Positions 10,958 to 23,313 of a stretch of DNA of 64,000 nucleotides are shown piece after piece. This stretch comes from Clonostachys chloroleuca. Taxonomy: Eukaryota; Ascomycota; Sordariomycetes; Hypocreales; Bionectriaceae. The notes beneath the pieces were generated by a model. The model saw only the letters and a program-made list of their open reading frames with translations, was not told the origin of the DNA and ran no database searches. Position 1 is the first letter of the stretch; every line of letters begins with the position of its first letter. The DNA is taken from positions 9,734,001 to 9,798,000 of the forward strand of contig JBANAY010000004.1 of the NCBI GenBank assembly GCA_037952775.1, given 5' to 3'. Made by a program: the position numbers and the translations under genes.

Positions 10958-13900
10958 TTTGTCTACAAGTATAGAACTGAAGTAGATAGACAATTGGCCG
11001 GGTTATCGCAAAGGCTCTAATAATGTAATGCAATTGAAAATCTATTGTTTCTAAATATCGCTGTTTGCTACCTATCCATCATTCAGGAGATATGAGGATA
11101 TTATATTCTCTGAATGGCTTCATCAATTTGTCACCATGTAAGCCAGGCCAAGCCTTCTCCGTGATTCCGCAGCATCTGTCTACCCTGTGCTCGCTGTTCG
11201 GGCTGCCACTGATTGCGCGCTTACCAATGACGTACCAGGCCAACTGACAAATTCCAGGGATTAGTCAACCAGCGCAATTTCCGTCGCACCACCATCATCC
11301 CAAAGTCGTACCGCAAATGCACCCTGAATTAATAATTCTCTCGTCGGCTCACAATGAGTCACTCCCGCTGTTCCGCAATTGAAACAGGATTCGAAACCAG
11401 GAAGGCACTTGATGCCGAAATTATCTGCGGCGGCGCACACTATTCATCTAGAAGCAGGCAGCCGGATGACCGACAATACCGACGTCCGGTGTGGGCTGTA
11501 TTTCCAGGGCAAGCCTCGCACTTCGGGGATTGTCCACGGCAGCTAATTGTCCATCTGGCCCAGATTAAGGGACAGAGACCAGTCTCTTGCCCTCGCCGTC
11601 CTCATCCCACGCACTCACTGCATCTGCCATAGGTACGGCCCATATGCTATCCGACTCGCTAACCGCTGCAACCAGCTCTTAAAACTCGTTCTACACGTCG
11701 CCGATGCTCCAGCTCCCAATTTCCGATCTCACGGGAAAGAACCCGGCCAGCGTCTCCCAGTTTCAGCCCGCGGGCCACCACAGCACCCAGCCGTCCACTA
11801 GCGCTCGCAGCCCGAGACGAAGACATCCCGACCCCTGCACCCTCCTTTCACGCGGCAGACCGCAGCGCCGGCCAGCTACTGCCTACGGGATCAAACAGGC
11901 CAACAGCGTTAATCGGATTATCGTGCGGGTAACTTGACGAGGTCAGCATTGGCGCCCTCGGCGAGCAGCAGCGCCGCCAAGGGGGCCCGACGAGGCATCA
12001 ATCCCCACACCATCCGTGCTTGGCTTGGGTCGAACGGGAGAGCCTACTTGGCGGCACTGTAGTGGCCCCGATGCATGCGTGAAGCTTCTGAGCGGAGGAA
12101 AATCACCGGGACCGCTACCCAGAGGTAAATTGGCCGGCTTCGATGCTAGGGAAGTATGAAGGTAAAGTTACTGGGCAAAAGGAAAAATCCCCTACTTGTC
12201 AGCTCGCTCAGTCGATCGTATATCGCGCCTCCTTAATCTTGCCAGCGAAATGCACGCTCCACACACCGAGCCATCAGCCGCACCCGCCCTCCCTCTTTAA
12301 TACCGATGCGAGACACGGGAAGAATGAATATTGTACTAATTGATGCTTTTTGAATGGAATAAAATTGTGAAACGTTTGATTAACACCACTATTCGTTGTA
12401 GGAAGTCTGCAGCAGGTGTATTTCACAAGCCAGGGCAAAGCAAAATGTGTTAGCAAGACGTGTTTATGTTTGCTTCAGAACGCGACCCAAAAAGAAAGCA
12501 TATCGTTTGGTACCGCTTTGGGGGACCAGTGCATTATTCTGCGAGGTAGAAAACTAATGCATATAAACGAATAATTCATCCAGAGCCGAACAGCTTGGAC
12601 CCAACACCCAGTGCCATCATGCAAACAAGGTCACATAAATTTAAGCTGGTGCTCAGCACCGAGCTCCCGTTTCAACGGCGTGACGCGGTGATCGACGACC
12701 AAAATACGAGGGGAAACAAACTTCTTCCTCACCTCAACGGCAAGCCGCTAAGAGCAATGAAAAAGACCAGTGTTCGCATCTCCTGGAGGCAGTGTAATCG
12801 CAGGGACACAGTGGGAGACATCATGTGCACTTGCATAGAGATCCCCTGGGGCCAAAGATTGAAAAAAAAAAAAAAAAAAAAGGTGACAGATACTACAGGA
12901 CGTCACTGAGAGATCTTTTCTCTGAAGAAGAAAGAGGGAAAATACAAAGATCGAGGACGTTCGACGCAGTTTTAACCGACGTTCAGGGCGGTCAGTGCCA
13001 AGAGTGATTGGCAGCTGGCAGAATGAGGCATCGCGACGAGCCCCGCTCTCAGCCAATAGGAAAATTCGCTGCTCATATTTATCCTGATTAGGCAGTTGAA
13101 GAAGCGAATCATTTGGCCAGACTGCGCTACCCTGGAGCTGAAGAGCAAAACAATTGCACCAAGTCGTTCAGACGACTTCCCCTATGAGCTTGGTGCTGCC
13201 GTCGTAGGAATTATTGTCCATGTCTTGCCTTAGTTTGATGTTTAGTTCTAGCTCCAGCCGGCGACGTATTGGGCCTGATGGGTATTTTTGGCGGGCGTAT
13301 GGCCTACTGCAGCATGCCAAGTTGTGCGACAAACATGCACATTGATATGCCAGACAAACACCCGTTGCAGCCGACTTGGCGATGAAAACGCCGCAAGATA
13401 AAATAGATGTCGAGTTTCTACTCGGCATGGAGTTGTTTCAAATTGGATTGTGTGCGCATCTGCTCAATACGGAGACTCACATGGTGGAAATAGCAGTCAA
13501 GGACTCGAAACTATTATACCTGCACCATGCCGTTGGAGGCGGGGCTCCCGGAAAAGTTTGGTGTCTGCACATAACACGGCAAACCAAGGCTCTGTTCACG
13601 CAAGCCAGAAACCTCATTTTCTTATCAATAATACTAAACACAATACTGAGAAAATTACAGAATACCATCCTAGAATATTGAGCTCGATGTTGTATTTATT
13701 TTCAATTGTTTTGATATTATTGTGTTGAAATTCAACGCTGGAGGATTTGCCATGTTTTGTGCCAGTTGCTCACATTCGGTAGCACCTCGCTGTGATCATC
13801 CGGTGCAAATGTTTCGATGCCGCTTCCCGCCTGTAACGGCCCGTTGGAGGATACCCTCTGAAATGCATAACTGCGTTGGAAAGACGGGGGCTTACGTTCT

Positions 13901-14192
13901 CATGTTGAATTAATCTAAGAGAAACATTTTCATCCATGCAGGATCCAGGCAGATCCGTGATGAAGTAATTCGCCTGCCTTACCTACCTACCTACTACTGC
14001 GTTGTGCCTCCCACCTGAAATGCATTTCGTACACCCAAGCACTGCTATTTAGGCAGACCTGCGTCCGCGGTAGCCAACTTCAAATTTCTTCCTTACTTCA
14101 AGCCCTGGCAGCCACCCTTCATCTCGGGAGCCAGCACAACTCTGATAGTGCACGTCTATCAACTTCATCCGCGGTTCGAGATTACAGGCGCC
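10958..14192. other. Long intergenic stretch, no supported gene
   Basis: About 3.2 kb with only unsupported short ORFs on both strands. Visible features are an A20 tract at 12862-12881 and a CTAC microsatellite at about 13979-13997. It may hold diverged transposon remains, but I could not recognise a family. Confidence 0.55.
12862..12881. repeat. Poly-A tract, 20 bases
   Basis: An uninterrupted run of 20 A on the plus strand, flanked by GATTG and GGTGAC. It could be a homopolymer expansion or the tail of an old retroposed sequence. No coding sequence was recognised upstream. Confidence 0.8.
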
Positions 14193-15374
14193 ATGGCTGA
14201 TCAGATTCCCGACGAAATAAAACACCAGCCGCACAGTCCGGTATTCAGCCACTCCAGAGCCACCCCGAATTCGAAGAGAGTTGCCTTCCTTCAAGTCTTC
14301 CCCAACCGGTAGGCCCCTCGCCATCCACTTGCCTGGAGACGAGACTGACCCTTGTGACTGCAGACGCTTTCGTGATGGATGGAAGAAACATGCTGATATT
14401 CCATCATACGACCGCCTCCCAAGGGATCTAGCACGAGACATAGCTCAGATACGGGCCCTGCTCGAGGGCACAGTCCTGTCCCCGGACAAGGCTGCCAACG
14501 TGCCCAACCCTCCCCAGACAGCGCAGCAGTTGAAAGATGCCTGCTCTGGGTGGTCCGCCACCTATCGTGTATTCTCCATGGAGTCGTCGGGGCACATCAT
14601 GACCACGTCCATCGAAATCAGCCTGTCTAAATTGGACGTGGCGTTGTGCCTCCGGCAAGGCTTATGCGCGGATGACAATGAGTGGGCTTGTTCATTTCCC
14701 CTCTCCATTAGCCCGGACTTGGACATGTTCACCGTACTTCACAACCTTGTCTGCGTCAAAAATGACAAGCTCTTCCAGCAAGTCATTTCCTTGGACGGTC
14801 CAACCACGCATCGATGGAAGAGCTGGAGCAAGGTGAAGAGTGATGGGCACAGGGAACACACGGCAGCTCGGTCTGACATATACCGCTACCAGTTTACTTG
14901 GAGCCCAGACGGAAAGTATCTCCTGTTCCATGATATTCAAATGCAGCCGCTGGCCTGGGTTGACAACGGTACCTGTGCCGTTGTATTCGTTATTAACAAC
15001 CGGCCTGATGGCCGGAAGAAATTTGGGGTGGCCAACTCCTTCGCTTCGTCTTCGTTCAGCAGTGGGTTTCAAGACTGCGAGTTTCATCCCACGGAGGATT
15101 TGCTACTTTTCCGAGACGAGCTGAATACGCATCTCTGGCGGTTTTTAAAAGGTGAGCGTCTTATGTGCAAGGACTCGGAGTGGCCATGTTTCTGACAATA
15201 GACACAGATAAGAACCCAACGGTCCTGGACTTAGACGGCGGACCCAAAGGCCAGCTCGCGGGTCTAGTCGATCGAGTATCGTTTACTGCATGCGGAGGAT
15301 ATCTTGCAGTCTCACGCCTGAGAGAAGAATGGCCAGACTTCGTCGCCCTCGGCGGCTTCTTGAGCATGCTTTAG
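14193..15374 (+). CDS. WD40-like (beta-propeller) hypothetical protein
   Basis: Three exons (14193-14308, 14364-15151, 15208-15374) encode 356 residues starting MADQIPDEIKHQPHSPVFSH. A repeat-like strand set FTWSPDGKYLLFHDI, a second block DCEFHPTEDLLLFRDELNTHLWRF, and VSFTACGGYLAVSRL resemble WD40 blades in which a Ser-Pro-Asp-Gly turn precedes a beta strand. No catalytic motif is visible. Such proteins are usually scaffolds, and large families of orphan members occur in Aspergillus. No signal peptide. Good splice sites support a real gene. Confidence 0.7.
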
Positions 15375-15780
15375 TGATCCGCTATCCAGCCTAGGTGATG
15401 CCTATCTATCTAGCTCTTTCAGCGTCGCTATCATTTTTCCTGAGGTATTAGAATGAAACCAAGTAGTATCAGCATGAGATAATAAAAACTTTGTATTTCC
15501 TAGCATAAAGGGTGGCTCTGTCGTACGCTACTCTACAATATGTGATTTTTTTTTTGGTGAATCGCCGTCGTTGATCGCCGGCTTGCTAACTGGTGATCCT
15601 GGTGAGAGTTTGAGTATAAAGGGAAAACAAAACAATAAAAGATGCCAGACCCGACATCTCAACACAATGAGCTCTTTGATGATGTTTTGTACAGAGAACT
15701 ACAACTCCCATTCCTTTTCTTTAGCCTCATGTCCCCAATGAAGGATCGAAACCATGCATGATGGCATATCAATACATGTC
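15375..15780. other. Intergenic with inverted dispersed-repeat copy
   Basis: The 3' side of both flanking genes. It contains repeat copy 2 (15594-15669, minus orientation) and a T9 run near 15547. Confidence 0.6.
15594..15669 (-). repeat. Dispersed repeat, copy 2 (inverted)
   Basis: Read on the minus strand it gives TTGAGATGTCGGGTCTGGCA then TCTT, a spacer, and ACTCAAACTCTC-ACCAGGAT. It matches copy 1 at both ends of a unit of about 75 bp; the spacer is diverged but nearly the same length. Confidence 0.8.
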
Positions 15781-16965
15781 TCATCGCTCTTCAATGATGA
15801 ATGGGTTATCCAAGATCTTGGTCGCTCCCAGCTTCGATTTTGGGTTGAGGAGAACCTCGCTCCCGGTGCTGCTCGAGTGGCACTTTGTCATGCAAAGTTT
15901 CGTCCCAAGACTTCTTTCAGTGTCGAGTGCAAATATAGATTCGAGAGCAATCGAATCAGGGGTCCTTTTCCTCCGGCTGGATCGTTTCGGGTCTGACCAC
16001 GTTCCTGCAGTGCAGCGGAGCTGTTTGGGGCAAAAACCGGGCTTTGTCTCGTCTTTTCGCTTGAGAACGATAGGTCCAAGCATCGGGAGACATACACAGA
16101 AGATACCAAGGTTGACCTCGGCGGTGGAGAGGAAGTCCACCCAGACCATGGTGTCCGTTAGTCTGGCCAGGTCAAGATGCTTGAGGGCAACGATCCGCAC
16201 AACAGCGACACAGGAGACACTAAATCTCATCAATTAGTAGGGACGTTCGTATGCGAGGCTGAAAGTGAAGCGAACACTAAACCACCGGCGAAAACGCCCG
16301 TCAACCCGAGTTTGACATTTCTCTTCGTCTTGAGTGCCCAAATGGTCGGAATGGGAAGCAGAAGAATGGCGATATCGGTAATTATGTTGTACACGCCAGT
16401 GCTAATGAAAGCAGTAGGCTGGTCCCCACACTCCCCAGGGGTATCGAGAATGTAGTTCTTTTTGAACGGGCGGCAGAGGAAGAACAGCACTAGGACGTTG
16501 GCGATGCTCTAGATCGTGAGAATTCCGAGAACAATCTTCGTGGCAAGTCGCAGACTAGGGTTGACGAAAACCCGAAGATAGAAGAAAAGAACGCTCATTT
16601 TAATTAAGCTGATGCAAAAGGTGTAGATGAGGGCGTACGATATCGTGAGCCGAAGAATCGTGGGGAGGTTCGGGAGCGCTTCTTCGACGGGGTGCCCAAC
16701 TCCCAATGGGGCATCTGGTTACAAAAGCAAGGTTAGCATAGAGTGCGGGAATAGGAGAAAAGGCTGAAAGGAATGAAGGGTCACATAGTCCTTGTATTGC
16801 AAGCATGGTGATTCCCAGAGGCATGGCCAGCAGGATGAGATAGTCGTCCACCCATAGATTTGCTGATGTCTTGAACCGCGAGTAGAGGCGGAGAAAGACT
16901 GCCGAGAGAGTGAAGAAAACAAGGACGCAATTCACGATTAGATGCGTTCTGACCATCGGCATCAT
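15781..16965 (-). pseudogene. Rhodopsin-domain integral membrane protein, interrupted by one TAG
   Basis: Exons 16965-16785, 16714-16276 and 16219-15781 form a 352-residue seven-TM protein of the fungal 'rhodopsin domain' (SAT4/PTH11-like) family. Conserved text includes VNCVLVFFTLSAVFLRLYSR, LWVDDYLILLAM, IKMSVLFFYLRVF, CRPFKKNYILDTPGEC and VWVDFLSTAEVNLGIFCVCLPMLGP. Codon 129 (16511-16509) is TAG where relatives have Trp (ILTI-stop-SIANVL, expected W-x-IANV). No other lesion is seen, and the third exon joins in frame through a 56-bp intron. The family is poorly characterised; it is proposed to act in membrane sensing or secondary-metabolite contexts. It may be a recent pseudogene, a strain-specific null or a sequence error. 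Confidence 0.8.
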
Positions 16966-18368
16966 GGGTAGGTCAATCACTCCTGCGGCGATTTGGAGTG
17001 TTGTTTCCCCTCGTGCGATCTCGTGAACCTCAAGGCCAGCAACAACCTTTCACCAGTGGACGGAAACGTCAATACGCAACTCTACAGTGGTGCTGACAAG
17101 GCTGGGGAGCTAGGTCTGAAAATGTACCGATATTCTATCGCATCCCTTCTCCATTTTGCGCGCATGGCCGTCTCGTGCTTGGTTCTGGGAGCGAGTCTCT
17201 CGAGTTGGTCGCGATTAAACCGGACCCTGCTAGTAAGCGGAAGATTTGGTCAGTAGGCAAATAAATAGTCGGACGGCTTCGCACACGGATCGTCTAGCAG
17301 CAAGGGCGGATCGGCGTTAGCAAACTTCGAATCTTTTGGAGAACAAAAAAGTGGTTTGGTCGATGAAAACAATCACATGGCGCCGAACAAAGGGAGGAGG
17401 CTCTGGTAGGGCCGTTCCTTCCCGCCCTCCCCGGGGAAACTTGCCCCTTAGTAAGACACAATCGCATAATGAATGGAGGCAAACTGTATTGACTTTCCTC
17501 AACATTTACCGGTCAGTTGAATGGAATTGTCGTTATGCTTTGCGATTTTCGTTCGGAGCTGCAGATGGGCTAATCTGAGGCCTAGATCGAGACCCTGCTC
17601 ATCGAGATCCGTAATGATCGAGATCGGTCTTTCATTGTTTAGACCTTCGCTTCTCACGTCTACATGCGCTGTAGCGTAAGGTGAAAGCATAGAAATGATT
17701 GACTACAGGGAGAGAGCTAGTGACTAGTCCTGAGGGAGTCGAGCGGAGAAATCAGTCTTCCACTCTGACAGGCCGCTATATCTCAGCGCTAGCTACATCT
17801 CGATAGTCACGAGGACATCTCCTCAGCCAATTTGTACTCAACACACCGAAGTCCTATCAAGCTGATCAAGAAAGAGGAATTGATCGACATGCCACGCTTA
17901 TTACGTACGTAAACTCAATTCAGTAGTGGGAGCCCTGTAGTGCGGCGGACATGATTCTGCTTGTGGTAATCATCGCATCATGCATGCGCTGACGCCGTTA
18001 GCCACCCGGCGAGTTGATAGCCCGAATCGTAGCCATCCCTCCACACCAGCCTGATGGATGTCTCCAAATACCATATGCAAGGGCATGGGAAAGCGTAAAC
18101 GGATAGTGGCCCCGCCGCCGGGGCTACCTTGCATGCCATATACCGACCAAATTACATAGATCACGCAAGCCTTCTGTGTATAAGTAGCGAGATGAAATCT
18201 CCTTGCGATCCCAAGGCTTACATTAGAATCTAGGCGCCCGTCCCCTGCTCTCATCACGCTATATACAAGACCGTTCCTTCGTAAAGCGGAGAGAGCTGGT
18301 GTCAACAGCCTAGTGAGAAGCCTGGCTATTGCGTATTCAAGCCATATATCACACCCATTGCTATCAAA
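16966..18368. other. Intergenic, no supported gene
   Basis: The shared upstream region of the divergent rhodopsin-type and GMC genes. No recognisable gene or RNA. Confidence 0.55.
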
Positions 18369-20367
18369 ATGGCACCCCCGTATGACTATATCATCGTTGG
18401 AGGGGGGACAGCTGGGCTTACCGTTGCGGCTCGTCTGACCGAGGACCCTGCCATCAATGTCTTAGTCCTTGAGGCTGGTGACAACCATCGTGACGATCCT
18501 CTGATTAACACACCTGGGCTAATGGCTGGTACCTATGGCAACCCTAAGTATGATTGGGGCTTCCGCTCCGTCCCTCAGGTCAGATTCAATCTCAGCCGAT
18601 GCTTTCCCCCATCTTCTAAGATCTAACCTGCTGTAGAAAGAGCTCAACAACCGGATCATCGCACAACCAAGGGGCAAGGGGCTGGGTGGTTCATCCGCCA
18701 TCAACTTCTTGATGCTGGTCCACCCTTCGAGGAAGAGTCTAGACTCCTGGGAAGAGCTTGGAAATGAAGGTTGGGGATTCGACTCCATGGAGCCTTACCT
18801 TCATAAATTTGCTACAGTGTACGACCCCCCGCAAGCTGCGAAAGAAACCGTAGGCCTGTCATACCATGATACGGATGTTGGTAGTGAAGGCCCCGTCAGC
18901 GTCTCCTACTCGGAAGGGTATAGCACGACAAATAAAGCCTGGATGGAATCGTTCAAGAAGTTCGGACTGGAGATGACCGGTGGTATCAGAGCCGGCGGTA
19001 CCTTGGGGGCATTCCAGCAGCCAGCCACTATTGACCCAGAAACCAAGACCCGGAGCTACGCTCTCACGGCATACTACACCCACGAGATCGCCAGCCGAAA
19101 GAACCTGACCGTGATGACTAACACTGTGGTGAAGAAGCTCCTGCTCGACACCTCTGGCGTCGAGCCTGTCGCGCAAGGCGTAATTACCGTGCCAAGCAGT
19201 GGCTCAGGCCCTGAGACTGTCATCAATGGCAGTGAAGTCATCCTCGCAACAGGTTCTCTTATGAGTCCGCAAATTCTCGAACTTTCCGGAATTGGGGATC
19301 GCTCTCTTCTTGAGAGTCATGGCATACCTGTTATTGTTCACAATCCTTCGGTGGGAGAGAACCTCCAAGACCATCCCATCACTTGCCAGAGCTTCGAGGT
19401 GAACCCGGGCACAACATCCAGCGATGTACTTCGAGATCCAGCAATCCTCCAGGCACTACTTCAGAAGTACACAACTTCAAACGGTGCTGGACCTCTGGGC
19501 CAATCTAATATCAGCATTGCTTTGATGCCTCCCACAGATGCTTCCGGAGTAACATCATCCCAAGTACGCAAGGATCTCTTCGATAGCAACGCTGAGCACT
19601 TGAAATCCGATGACAGCAAAGTCTTGCGGGCCATCCTTGAGAGCGGGGACGAGGCTACGGCAGAGTACCTCCTTTTCCCAGGGCAGGTCAACACTGTACT
19701 TTCGGAGCCGAGCAGCATGGCCGAGTATTTACTTCCCGCAAGACCAGAAAACTACCTCACGATCATGACACTACTCAACCATCCCTTCTCACGAGGCAGC
19801 GTGCACATCAAGAGCTCTGATATCCATGACCTGCCAGTCTGGGATCCCAATTTCGGCTCTAATCCTTTTGACGCGGAGCTCAGTGCTCGCCATATTCAAT
19901 TCGTTGAGACCCTTATCAAAAGCGAGACTTTCTCAGCTTTCTTGAAGGTTGATGGCTCTCGGATCCCAAGCCTGAAAGCTGATACAGTTGAAGATGCTAA
20001 GGAGATAATTCGCCAATCGCAAGTTAGTGACTTCCACCCCGCAGGTAGCTGTGGTATGAGGCCAAAGGAAAAGGGAGGCGTCGTGGATAGCGAGCTAAGA
20101 GTATATGGTGTGAAGGGTGTCCGTATTGTCGACGCGAGCATCTTTCCGCTGGAACCTGCCGGCAACATTCAGAGTCTTGTGTACGCTGTTGCTGAAAGGG
20201 CGGCGGATTTAATCAAGCGAGGGCGACTAAAGACCTATAAAGAGAGAGGAGAATTTGTGAGTATTAAGGAAGGAGGAGAATGTTCTAATATTCCAGAAAG
20301 AGCCGAATGCTTAAACATTGAAGAGAGCACAGAATGCTTAAACATCAAGTTCTCTATTGTTGTTTAG
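18369..20367 (+). CDS. GMC oxidoreductase (AA3 / choline dehydrogenase-like)
   Basis: Two exons (18369-18578, 18637-20367) encode 646 residues with a CTAAC branch point in the intron. YDYIIVGGGTAGLTVAARL is the ADP-binding GxGxxG, NVLVLEAG follows, and PRGKGLGGSSAINF is the first GMC signature. GSLMSPQILELSGIGD is the second signature. The C-terminal block DFHPAGSCGM...VRIVDASIFP...AGNIQSLVYAVAERAADLI carries the catalytic His/Asn pair positions. It oxidises an alcohol using FAD; the substrate is unknown. No signal peptide, so probably intracellular. The last about 35 residues are an unusual tail with degenerate repeats of ECLNIEES type (about 20270-20355). Confidence 0.95.
20265..20355 (+). 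repeat. Degenerate in-frame repeat in the GMC tail
   Basis: Three to four diverged units coding GGECSNIPE-R, AECLNIEES and TECLNIKFS. GAATGCTTAAACAT occurs twice. The tail lies beyond the usual GMC C-terminus. Confidence 0.7.
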
Positions 20368-20699
20368 AATTATCTTTACAAGGAAGACGTATAATTCAAT
20401 AAATTAAGTTTTTAAGTATGCTCAAATAAGATCTATCTGGAAGAAAGGATATCCGTACCTACGTAGCTCATAACCAACGGCATCTCATGTGTTTTAATTT
20501 TGGTGAGTCCCTGCAATAGGGCTTTCAACCATTGAGTGCTTAGCATAGAGATCTGCTTGGGTCTCTTTTATGATGGGCATTCTCTTTGGTTGTAAGTCAT
20601 CCTGGTGAAACACACGAGGCGAAGGTTGTTCCTCAACAACGATTTTATTTTCCAAACACCGGAATATTTGAAAGCGAATTGTATCGAAACCAAGTGATC

Positions 20700-21230
20700 T
20701 CCGTCAAGGGGAAGAGGTAAGCAGATTCCTGAAACGCATCAAATCTTCCTCCGCGCTATCGGGTGCAACTGGCTTGTTTGGTTGCCTGTTTTATAGGGGC
20801 CAGGCAAAGGCCCTGGTGTCTAAGGTAATTGTGATCTGGCTTCCTGTCTTCGCGTTTGTGGCATTGGGATTCGATCGCATCGTGGCCATTGGGCCTTTTG
20901 GTAGGGACATCCAGCCTGACGGTTGGTCGGACTCTACATTTAGGAAGGTCAGTCATCGTTCAACTTATGCTTTGCGTAGAAAATAGCCAGACTAATTGTT
21001 TGTTCAGGTTTGTTTCCCCTTAGGTACTCTTAGGAATGTTCTTTCTTGGTGGAGGTTTGTTTTGTGGCGCGTACTACTTGTGGATGTTCTTGCTTGACGA
21101 GAGATGTGCAGGGAGCAGCATCAGAAGACCACAAATCATCACAGATTCTGGCTCCGGTGATCTGAGCGACAGATGGAAGGTTCTTTTGGACGAGAAAATG
21201 CGAATAGAGTCAATATGCAAGCGATCATAG
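20700..21230 (+). pseudogene. Formate/nitrite transporter (FNT) relic
   Basis: Pieces of the FNT membrane core are readable but in broken frames. HQIFLRAIGCNWLVWLPVL (20737-20793) runs into TAG. A shifted frame gives AKALVSKVIVIWLPVFAFVALGFDRIVA (20800-20890), matching the conserved KxxGIWFPxxAFVALGFxHxxAN helix. Then, from 21024, LLGMFFLGGGLFCGAYYLWMFLLDE matches the last helix. The NMFF...P stretch between them is gone and the N-terminal half is not found. FNT channels carry formate or nitrite across the plasma membrane; this copy cannot. Confidence 0.75.
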
Positions 21231-22352
21231 TGGATCTAACGGGTGATAGATCAAAGTGTTCTGTTGGAGTTGGTGCAGTGTTTCACAGGCGTCACTACCT
21301 GGGGATACCTGGAAGGCAGGTCCCTCCGTACCGCCTTCCCGTCATGTAGTATCTTTCTACTTCTGCCTCAGGTTTCCACCCCTCTGCGTGTTTCTCTAGC
21401 AAGTGGCCCCGGAAAATTCCCATTCGTGTTATCATCTTCAACTTGATTCCATTAATCTCGTCACTGTCTCATCTAACCAGAAGCTCAATCTAAACCTGCT
21501 CCAACACGCCATCCTACTTCGCAGCCCTCTCATTCACTTTTCCAAGATCCACTTACCTTTCAAACCAAATCCCTGAATCGCAAGTTCCGGCTGCAGCAAT
21601 GGATCGCGACACGGTTAACATCCTGTTCATCGTCATACTCTATCTTCTTTGTCCTCACGTTCAGAGGTAAATCTTCCCAATTGTAGAATAGCGGCTTGAG
21701 ACGATATTCCTACACACTGCTCTGCCGTTGGATCGCCGGCTGGAAGCTGACTGAGCAACCTAGGCTCATACGGGACTACATACTTCCTCGGAGAGGGCAA
21801 AATTAGCTCGTGGTCAGGCGTGCTCATCAGCCTTTCGCCATCATTTAAATCTCTCCAAGCCTTACGGGCTGCAAACCTCGGTGTGGAGCTGTTGTCTTTG
21901 TACAAGAGTTTGGGGTCGTTGTCGAACGAGATCAGGGGAAACACTGTATCAAGGGGCAAAATGATCAGATAAATCACAAAACCAATGAAATTGCGCGGAG
22001 CTTCGTCTTTAATCCATCATAAATCCAAAAAGTAGCCTCTTTCCTTGCCATGGCTGGCGAAACTCATCAGTGACCACTACAATGTGCCTGCCTCACCTAC
22101 TAGAGGCAGGCCTGGTACCTGCCTGCCTGCCAGCCTGCCTCCCTTAGGCAGAGACAATAACATTACCCCGCTCTTGTTTCCCTCTGCACTTGCCTCATCT
22201 GCCTCCCTTCACTTGCGTCGCACTCAACATAATCTCGCACTCACATCTCCCTTCCCACAACCTCAACCTCTTCCTTTCCATCCACCACACCACAAACACT
22301 GACTTGAACCATCCAGCACGAATACGCAGCAAAGACATTCATTCTTTCCAAG
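21231..22352. other. Intergenic with CCTG-rich segment
   Basis: No supported gene. A CCTG/CAGG-rich segment at 22083-22150 forms short inverted repeats. The 80 bp before 22353 are CT/CAC-rich, like a 5' leader. Confidence 0.55.
22083..22150. repeat. CCTG-rich simple repeat with inverted parts
   Basis: GCCTGCCT units recur several times and pair with AGGCAGG segments on the same strand, so a hairpin is possible. Confidence 0.6.
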
Positions 22353-23313
22353 ATGGATTTGATCAGAGCGGATGGTAAACCTCTGTCAACCTTCCAAATT
22401 GCTCGCGTCCTCAACAGAGAGCGAGTTATTGCTGTGCCGTCACATTGGAACAACCTCCACCTTGATTTACTCGAATGCTCTTTCGGTAGAATTACCTATG
22501 ATCATCCCGCTGAAGAAGAAGAAGTAGGGCCCAATAACTTGCACTTGCTCTTCCAGTCATTCGCCAATATCAACGCTTGGAAGCGAGCGCACTCGGTACC
22601 ACACCTCATGTGCCAAGACAAGAAAATCTACACGGGGTAGGTGATGTGGTTTCAAATCCATACTTTTTTCCTCGCTGACAAGTTCTATCCGTCATTTTAG
22701 CGACAGATTAGCCCTCTTCTTTGAAGGCAAGGTCGCGGAGGTGTTTCCATGCACCACCTTTCATGCCCAGCCTGTCTCCACACACGAGCGCTCCCCACCG
22801 TTCGCTGTTTATGTGGACGTGAAGACTCTCCAGTGGATCCGAGAGGACTATTTTGAGCCCTCTTCGATATACGCAGCGACTCTTGTAGCTTAGAAGATTG
22901 CACGGTCCCTCAGCGAGATCAAGATCAAGAAGGCAACACCTGAAAACCCGATGCACGACCCATACATCCCTGCGCTCTTGATCGCTATGGCACAAGAGCA
23001 ACAGGCATCTGCAGCTGAGCTTGATTCACTCTCTGATGTGATGCGCATGACAGTATGGAGACCTCCTGTGGCCGTGATTCGGAATGTTGCTGACCAGACA
23101 CAGTTTCAACCAAAACTCATTTTGTCGAAGCCCAGGTCCGATTTTGTTTACCTCTATGAAACAAACATCAACTCCATGTTTCTGTGCAAGTTTAGCGACC
23201 CGGGCGTGAAGCCACCATGCTCAACAAGCATGGAGATTCGCATTAATGCCATCGCGGTCAAACCCATCCACACTCTTGGTCGCCGCCTCCAGGAGCTTGT
23301 GCTTCCGTATTAA
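22353..23313 (+). pseudogene. Unknown conserved-looking protein gene interrupted by one TAG
   Basis: Exons 22353-22636 and 22701-23313 form one frame of 298 codons: MDLIRADGKPLSTFQIARVL...VPSHWNNLHLDLLECSFGRI, GDRLALFFEGKVAEVFPCTT, PFAVYVDVKTLQWIREDYFEPSS, then codon 159 (22891-22893) is TAG, and KIARSLSEIKIKKAT...VWRPPVAVIRNVA...LGRRLQELVLPY follows. Coding character continues unchanged past the stop, with no frame change. I do not recognise the family. Either CAG or TGG mutated to TAG, or the product ends at residue 158. An 81-bp in-frame intron ending at this TAG is formally possible but would remove well-formed coding sequence. Confidence 0.65.

Noticed and set aside
12600..13060. ORFs on both strands around the A20 tract
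   Set aside because: No motif, no splice support, and lysine or phenylalanine runs come from the homopolymer.
16210..16280. Apparent frameshift in the rhodopsin-type gene
   Set aside because: A 56-bp intron from the second of two overlapping GTs (GTGTTCGC) to TTTAG restores frame exactly, so only the TAG remains as a lesion.
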